A DNA stretch of 18,079 nt, from NCBI GenBank assembly GCA_023230525.1, contig JALNXE010000090.1, positions 1 to 18,079 on the forward strand, written 5' to 3'. The translations under genes and the position numbers were made by a program. This stretch comes from Desulfobulbaceae bacterium. Lineage in GTDB: Bacteria; Desulfobacterota; Desulfobulbia; Desulfobulbales; SURF-16. Under the pieces are notes generated by a model that was not told the origin of the DNA, did no database searches, and saw nothing but the letters and a program-made list of their open reading frames with translations. Of this stretch, positions 14,845 to 18,079 are shown piece after piece (the stretch's first letter is position 1; each line of letters begins with the position of its first letter).

Positions 14845-15350
14845 GATTTCGTCCTGTCCGCCGCCCGGGATACGGCAAGATGGTTGGCGCAGCACATGGC
14901 GACCGCCAGGGCATCGGCGGCATCCGGACTTGGAGTGGCCGATAATTTCAACAAGGCTCTGACCGCCTGTTGCATCTGGTCCTTGCCGGCCTGGCCGTAG
15001 CCGACCACCGCCTGCTTCACAACCTTGGGCGAAAATTCCTGCAGGGGAAGAGAAAACTGGCTTGCCGCAAGAAGAAGAACGCCTCTCACCTGGCCAAGCT
15101 TGAGGGCGGAACTGGGGTTTTTGGCCACAAAGACCTGTTCAATGGCGGCATGGTGCGGGTCATGCTTACCGATGACTGCGCAGATCCCCTGGTAAATTTC
15201 CTTAAGCCTTTCCGCCATGGCAAGGGTCGGCGTGGATTTGACCACCCCGCAGGCGATAAAATTCAGGTCAAAGCCATGCTGTTCCACGATGCCGAAACCG
15301 GTGGCCCGCGATCCGGGATCAATCCCCAGGATACGAATTGTTTTCAGCAC
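14841..15350 (-). CDS. ruvC: Crossover junction endodeoxyribonuclease RuvC
   Basis: RuvC is the dimeric nuclease that cuts Holliday junctions after RuvAB branch migration. The 169-residue chain has the RNase H-like fold with all four acidic metal ligands: D11 (GIDPGS), E71 (IEQVF), D143 and D146 (SPDAADALAVA). The start is GTG at 15350, immediately after the yebC stop (TAA then GTG). Its Shine-Dalgarno (GGAG) lies inside the yebC end, about 13 nt upstream, so translation is likely coupled. The C-terminus overlaps ruvA by four bases. Confidence 0.96.
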   Translation of the reverse strand: MLKTIRILGIDPGSRATGFGIVEQHGFDLNFIACGVVKSTPTLAMAERLKEIYQGICAVIGKHDPHHAAIEQVFVAKNPSSALKLGQVRGVLLLAASQFSLPLQEFSPKVVKQAVVGYGQAGKDQMQQAVRALLKLSATPSPDAADALAVAMCCANHLAVSRAADRTKS

Positions 15351-16100
15351 TTAGGAAATTTTCTCCATGATTTCATCAGGGATATCAAAGTTTGCATGGA
15401 CGTTCTGCACATCATCGCAGTCTTCCAGGGTTTCCATGAGTTTCACCAGCCGTTTGGCAATACTTGCGTCATTGATTTCAACCATATTCTGGGGAATCAT
15501 GGAAATGGAGGCATCTAAGAAGACAATTCCTTGGGACTCCAGCCGTTCCCGCACCGCAGCAAATTCCTCAGGTGCGGTGGTCACCTGGAACTCCGTCTCA
15601 TCTTCCACCACATCATCGGCCCCAGCCTCCAGGGCCAGCTCCATCAATTTCTCTTCATCAATGGTTTTCTTATCAACCAGCAGCAGCCCTTTTTTATCAA
15701 ACATATAGGAGACGCAGCCGAACTCGCCGAGATTGCCGCCGCTCTTGGTAAACGCGGGACGGACTTCGCCCACCGTGCGATTCTTGTTGTCAGTCATGCA
15801 CTCCACCAGGATGGCCACCCCGCCGGGTCCATAGCCTTCATAGGTGATTTCCTCGTAAACAGCACCTTCAAGCTCGCCGGTGCCCTTTTTAATGGCACGG
15901 TCAATATTGTCTTTCGGCATGTTGACCGTCTTGGCCGTGATAATTGCACTGCGCAGCCTGGGATTGCCCAGGGGATCGCCGCCGCCGAGCCTTGCCGCCA
16001 CGGTAATCTCCTTGATCAGCCGGGTAAATATCTTGCCGCGTTTGGCATCAACGGCCCCTTTTCTTCTTTTGATATTAGCCCACTTCGAATGTCCGGACAT
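15351..16100 (-). CDS. yebC: YebC/TACO1-family protein
   Basis: This is a full-length 249-residue member of the YebC family (E. coli 246). It begins MSGHSKWANIKRRKGAVDAK, the hallmark N-terminus, and carries the block ITYEGYGPGGVAILVECMTDN and the pattern NRTVGEVRPAFTKSGGNLG, both typical. Family members have been described as transcription regulators and, for some, as ribosome-associated translation factors that help at proline stretches; which applies here is not visible. The ATG has a strong GGAGG site. It heads the ruvCAB run with no gap to ruvC. The 98-bp gap before it (16101-16198) shows only the ribosome binding site. Confidence 0.96.
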   Translation of the reverse strand: MSGHSKWANIKRRKGAVDAKRGKIFTRLIKEITVAARLGGGDPLGNPRLRSAIITAKTVNMPKDNIDRAIKKGTGELEGAVYEEITYEGYGPGGVAILVECMTDNKNRTVGEVRPAFTKSGGNLGEFGCVSYMFDKKGLLLVDKKTIDEEKLMELALEAGADDVVEDETEFQVTTAPEEFAAVRERLESQGIVFLDASISMIPQNMVEINDASIAKRLVKLMETLEDCDDVQNVHANFDIPDEIMEKIS

Positions 16101-16198
16101 ATGAAAAAACCTCCAATTGTTCGATACTTAATGCCTAAAGCCGGAAATCACCTCATCCATTCAGGCAACATGATCATTGTTGTTTGAGCGAAAAAATT

Positions 16199-16798
16199 TC
16201 ACTCTCCACCTTTAAACTCCAAACCCAGCACAAAAACCTCACGGCTTTCCACCCGGGAGCTTTTTGGTTTGACGATTTTGGTCTTACTGAAATAATGACG
16301 AACCTCATTGACAAAGTCCGGAAAATCCTCCCCCTGAAATACCTTGCAGTAAAAATGTCCCCCCCGGCAAAGCGACAGGGCAGCTATGGCCAGAGCCCGC
16401 CGGGATAACTCGATTGATTTCAAATGATCAGTAAACTTGATACCCGTAGTTTTCGGGGCAAGATCACTGATAACGACCTGAAAGGGAGTTTTACCTGATA
16501 ACAGTCCGCTGAAATCGGTGTCAAAAATATCCAGACAGATAAACTCAATCCTGGCAGCTCCCGATAGGGCAGCGGTGTTGCTTTTCTGCAGGTCCACCCC
16601 CACAACCGCACCACCAACTCCGACAATTTTAGCGGCATACAGAGACCAGCTGCCCGGATGACATCCCAGATCAAGAACCTTATCCCCTGGTTTTATGAAA
16701 TGATGCTTTAGCTGGGCCTCCTCAAGTTTATAGATGGAGCGGGCAGGATAATTTTCCTGCTTTGCCTTTTTAAAGTAATAATCTTGAACTTTTTTCAC
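16199..16798 (-). CDS. rlmE: 23S rRNA (uridine-2552 2'-O)-methyltransferase RlmE (FtsJ/RrmJ)
   Basis: RlmE uses S-adenosylmethionine to methylate the 2'-OH of U2552 in the 23S rRNA A-loop, a late step in 50S assembly. The 199-residue chain has the SAM-binding motif VLDLGCHPGSWS (41-52) and the K-D-K-E catalytic set K24 (SIYKLEE), D112 (VISDLAP), K152 (CKVFQG) and E187 (ESREVFV). The family is usually about 200-210 residues. The start is GTG at 16798 with no Shine-Dalgarno. It overlaps the TGA of a small upstream frame as GTGA, which may couple its translation. The gene lies between rsmI and yebC. Confidence 0.95.
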   Translation of the reverse strand: MKKVQDYYFKKAKQENYPARSIYKLEEAQLKHHFIKPGDKVLDLGCHPGSWSLYAAKIVGVGGAVVGVDLQKSNTAALSGAARIEFICLDIFDTDFSGLLSGKTPFQVVISDLAPKTTGIKFTDHLKSIELSRRALAIAALSLCRGGHFYCKVFQGEDFPDFVNEVRHYFSKTKIVKPKSSRVESREVFVLGLEFKGGE

Positions 16799-16941
16799 GA
16801 TTTAATAGGATTCACAAAAGAATGGACCGGGTTGGGGGATCTCAAAAAAATGGTAGTTATCGCGGCGGCAGCCGGGTGGTTTGCCGATATGTCTTCCTGC
16901 GGTTCAGAGATTATAATCAAAAAATTGGCCGGCCTTCGCAC
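16795..16941 (-). CDS. Possible small leader ORF coupled to rlmE
   Basis: A 48-residue frame starts at GTG 16941, or at ATG 16944 (49 residues). AGGAG (16951-16947) lies 5 nt before the GTG and 2 nt before the ATG. It ends with a TGA that overlaps the rlmE GTG as GTGA. The peptide (RRPANFLIIISEPQEDIS, then Ala- and Pro-rich) matches no family I recognise. The good ribosome binding site, the overlap and the lack of a site for rlmE argue for translation; the odd composition and short length argue against. The same frame is open back to a TTG at 17034. Confidence 0.35.
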   Translation of the reverse strand: MRRPANFLIIISEPQEDISANHPAAAAITTIFLRSPNPVHSFVNPIKS

Positions 16942-17064
16942 CATTTCTCCTACCAAGACGCCGTTTCGCCTTATCACGGAAAAGTAGCTTATTTTACATG
17001 TAAAAACAAGGGAATTACACGGCAGCGCCAACAAGGCGAAAAGGAGCAGGGCAATACCCGCTGA

Positions 17065-17925
17065 TCACTTTTTTGCCCAGACCTGCAGCGCCTGTTCATA
17101 TACCAGAGAGCGGGAGAGATTTAAATCCCCGGCAATTGTCTTGACACAATCCTTCAGGCTCAGACCGGAGTTGTCCCGGTACCAGCAGAGAAGCTCCTGC
17201 AAATCTCCAGGCATGGCAGGTTCTGACGTTTGGTCCGGGAAAACGACAACCACGAACTCGCCCTTTATCTGAGCCCTGTCTGCCAAAACAGCAAGCAGCT
17301 GCGAAATTGTGCCGGTTAACAATTCTTCATGAATTTTCGTCAGCTCCCGGCCGATAAATACCTTTCTTTCCCCCAACACTTCCCGGCACTCGGCCAAGGT
17401 ATTACAGACCCTTCGGGGCGATTCATAAAAAACAGTGGCGCTTTTATCCTGGGCATGGGCGATTAATGTTTTCAGGCGTTGTGATTTTTTACCGGGAAGA
17501 AAACCGAGGAAAGTAAAAGAAGGCAGGGTGAGACCTGCAACACTCAGGGCCGCGGTTAACGATGAGGGGCCTGGGACAGCAACGACCGTAATAGACTTTT
17601 CATGACAATGGGAAACGAGAATTGCCCCGGGATCGGAAATTGCCGGGGTACCGGCATCGGAAACAAGGGCAACATCACGACCACCGAGCAGTGCTTCAAT
17701 GATCTTTTCACTGCGGGATGATTCCCGGTCCTTATAATAGCTGATAAGAGGCTTACTGATGGAGAGATGACTTAAAAGTTTCCGGGTATGGCGGGTATCC
17801 TCGGCTGCGATGAGATCAACCTGGCCGAGTATACGGACAGCGCGCAAGGTAATATCTTCAAGATTGCCAATGGGTGTTGCCACAACATACAGCGTACCAC
17901 ATTTGCCGTCATTATCCCCAGACAC
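17065..17925 (-). CDS. rsmI: 16S rRNA (cytidine-1402 2'-O)-methyltransferase RsmI
   Basis: RsmI is a tetrapyrrole-methylase-fold enzyme that 2'-O-methylates C1402 in the decoding centre of 16S rRNA using SAM. The 286-residue protein has the family motifs YVVATPIGNLEDITLRA, AAEDTRHTRKLL, VSDAGTPAISDPG and VAVPGPSSLTAALS. FYESPRRV and FIGRELTKIHEE follow, then a C-terminal helix-turn-helix-like tail. The GTG at 17925 is chosen because GGGAGG lies 5 nt upstream; a TTG at 17928 would sit only 2 nt from it. The gene begins about 60 bp after the terminator of an rRNA operon on the same strand. The 266-bp gap after it holds the possible leader ORF before rlmE. Confidence 0.95.
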   Translation of the reverse strand: MSGDNDGKCGTLYVVATPIGNLEDITLRAVRILGQVDLIAAEDTRHTRKLLSHLSISKPLISYYKDRESSRSEKIIEALLGGRDVALVSDAGTPAISDPGAILVSHCHEKSITVVAVPGPSSLTAALSVAGLTLPSFTFLGFLPGKKSQRLKTLIAHAQDKSATVFYESPRRVCNTLAECREVLGERKVFIGRELTKIHEELLTGTISQLLAVLADRAQIKGEFVVVVFPDQTSEPAMPGDLQELLCWYRDNSGLSLKDCVKTIAGDLNLSRSLVYEQALQVWAKK

Positions 17926-17986
17926 CAATGCCTCCCCTGACAGGATACAACAATTTAAGTGAATAAGAACTCAAAGGAATTTTCGC

Positions 17987-18026
17987 AAAAAAAAAGCCCT
18001 CAGAACCGTAGTCGGTCATGAGGGCT
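17987..18026 (-). terminator. Intrinsic terminator of the rRNA operon
   Basis: On the minus strand AGCCCTCA (18026-18019) pairs perfectly with TGAGGGCT (18002-17995). A smaller ACCG/CGGT helix forms inside the loop, and a run of nine T follows (17995-17987). It sits about 10 nt after the 5S rRNA end, as expected for the end of an rrn operon. Confidence 0.93.
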
Positions 18027-18035
18027 AAAAAAGGA

Positions 18036-18079
18036 ATTCGGCAGCGACCTACTCTCCCACCAAGTTTCCCTGGCAGTAC
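18036..18079 (-). rRNA. rrf: 5S rRNA, 3' end only
   Basis: Read on the minus strand, the last 44 bases contain GGTGGGAGAGTAGGTCGCTG, the conserved 3' region of bacterial 5S rRNA (loop D/helix IV and start of helix I), preceded by GTACTGCCAGGGAAACTT. The remaining about 70 bases lie outside the window. The exact 3' end is estimated to a few bases. It implies a 16S-23S-5S operon running into this window. Confidence 0.88.

Noticed and set aside
16822..17064. 80-residue plus-strand frame between rlmE and rsmI.
   Set aside because: It runs against the strand of every neighbour, has no ribosome binding site or recognisable motif, and overlaps the better-supported minus-strand leader frame.
16799..17064. 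Riboswitch in the leader of rlmE, because GGCAAACCACCCGG on the minus strand recalls the start of a GEMM (c-di-GMP) motif.
   Set aside because: The second conserved part of that motif (GACGCAAAGCC and the tetraloop-receptor helix) is absent, and no other known riboswitch class fits by eye.

Overview
This 18 kb window looks like ordinary chromosome from a flagellated Gram-negative bacterium, most likely a member of the Desulfobacterota (delta-proteobacterial sulfate-reducer lineage). That placement is an inference. It rests on a flagellar locus run by sigma-54 enhancer-binding proteins, a two-subunit Fe-S class I fumarase, the order yebC-ruvC-ruvA-ruvB, and an FtsEX / EnvC-like / CtpA cluster. 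No phage, transposase, CRISPR array or tRNA is visible. I do not see a novel defence or mobile system. The points of interest are regulatory sites and altered motifs inside known families.

Layout. (1) Positions 1-5182, minus strand: a flagellar regulatory block. It reads, in transcription order, a FleQ/FlrA-like sigma-54 activator without a receiver domain, a secreted TPR protein, an NtrC-type response regulator, and the 5' part of flgB, which runs out of the window. A good sigma-54 promoter lies just upstream of flgB. (2) Positions 5287-9831, plus strand: ftsE, ftsX, a periplasmic coiled-coil/LytM protein of EnvC type, and a CtpA-like S41 protease. This is a cell-division and peptidoglycan-remodelling cluster, and it ends at a bidirectional terminator. 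(3) Positions 9979-17925, minus strand, converging on that terminator: rsmI, a possible small leader ORF, rlmE, yebC, ruvC, ruvA, ruvB, panB, a PilZ protein, and the fumarase alpha and beta subunits. (4) Positions 17987-18079, minus strand: the 3' end of a 5S rRNA gene and its terminator, so a ribosomal RNA operon lies just upstream of rsmI.

How the genes fit together. The two enhancer-binding proteins probably form a flagellar cascade that acts on the sigma-54 promoter before flgB. FtsE and FtsX form the divisome ABC complex that controls septal amidases through an EnvC-type adaptor. The neighbouring LytM protein has lost three of the four usual metal or catalytic residues, as expected of such an adaptor. 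RuvC, RuvA and RuvB resolve Holliday junctions. RsmI and RlmE both methylate rRNA and sit directly behind an rRNA operon. PanB makes a pantothenate precursor, and the fumarase serves central carbon metabolism.

Several start codons are non-ATG (TTG or GTG) or had to be chosen downstream of the longest reading frame. The reasons are given entry by entry. Promoters and hairpins were found by eye and are predictions.
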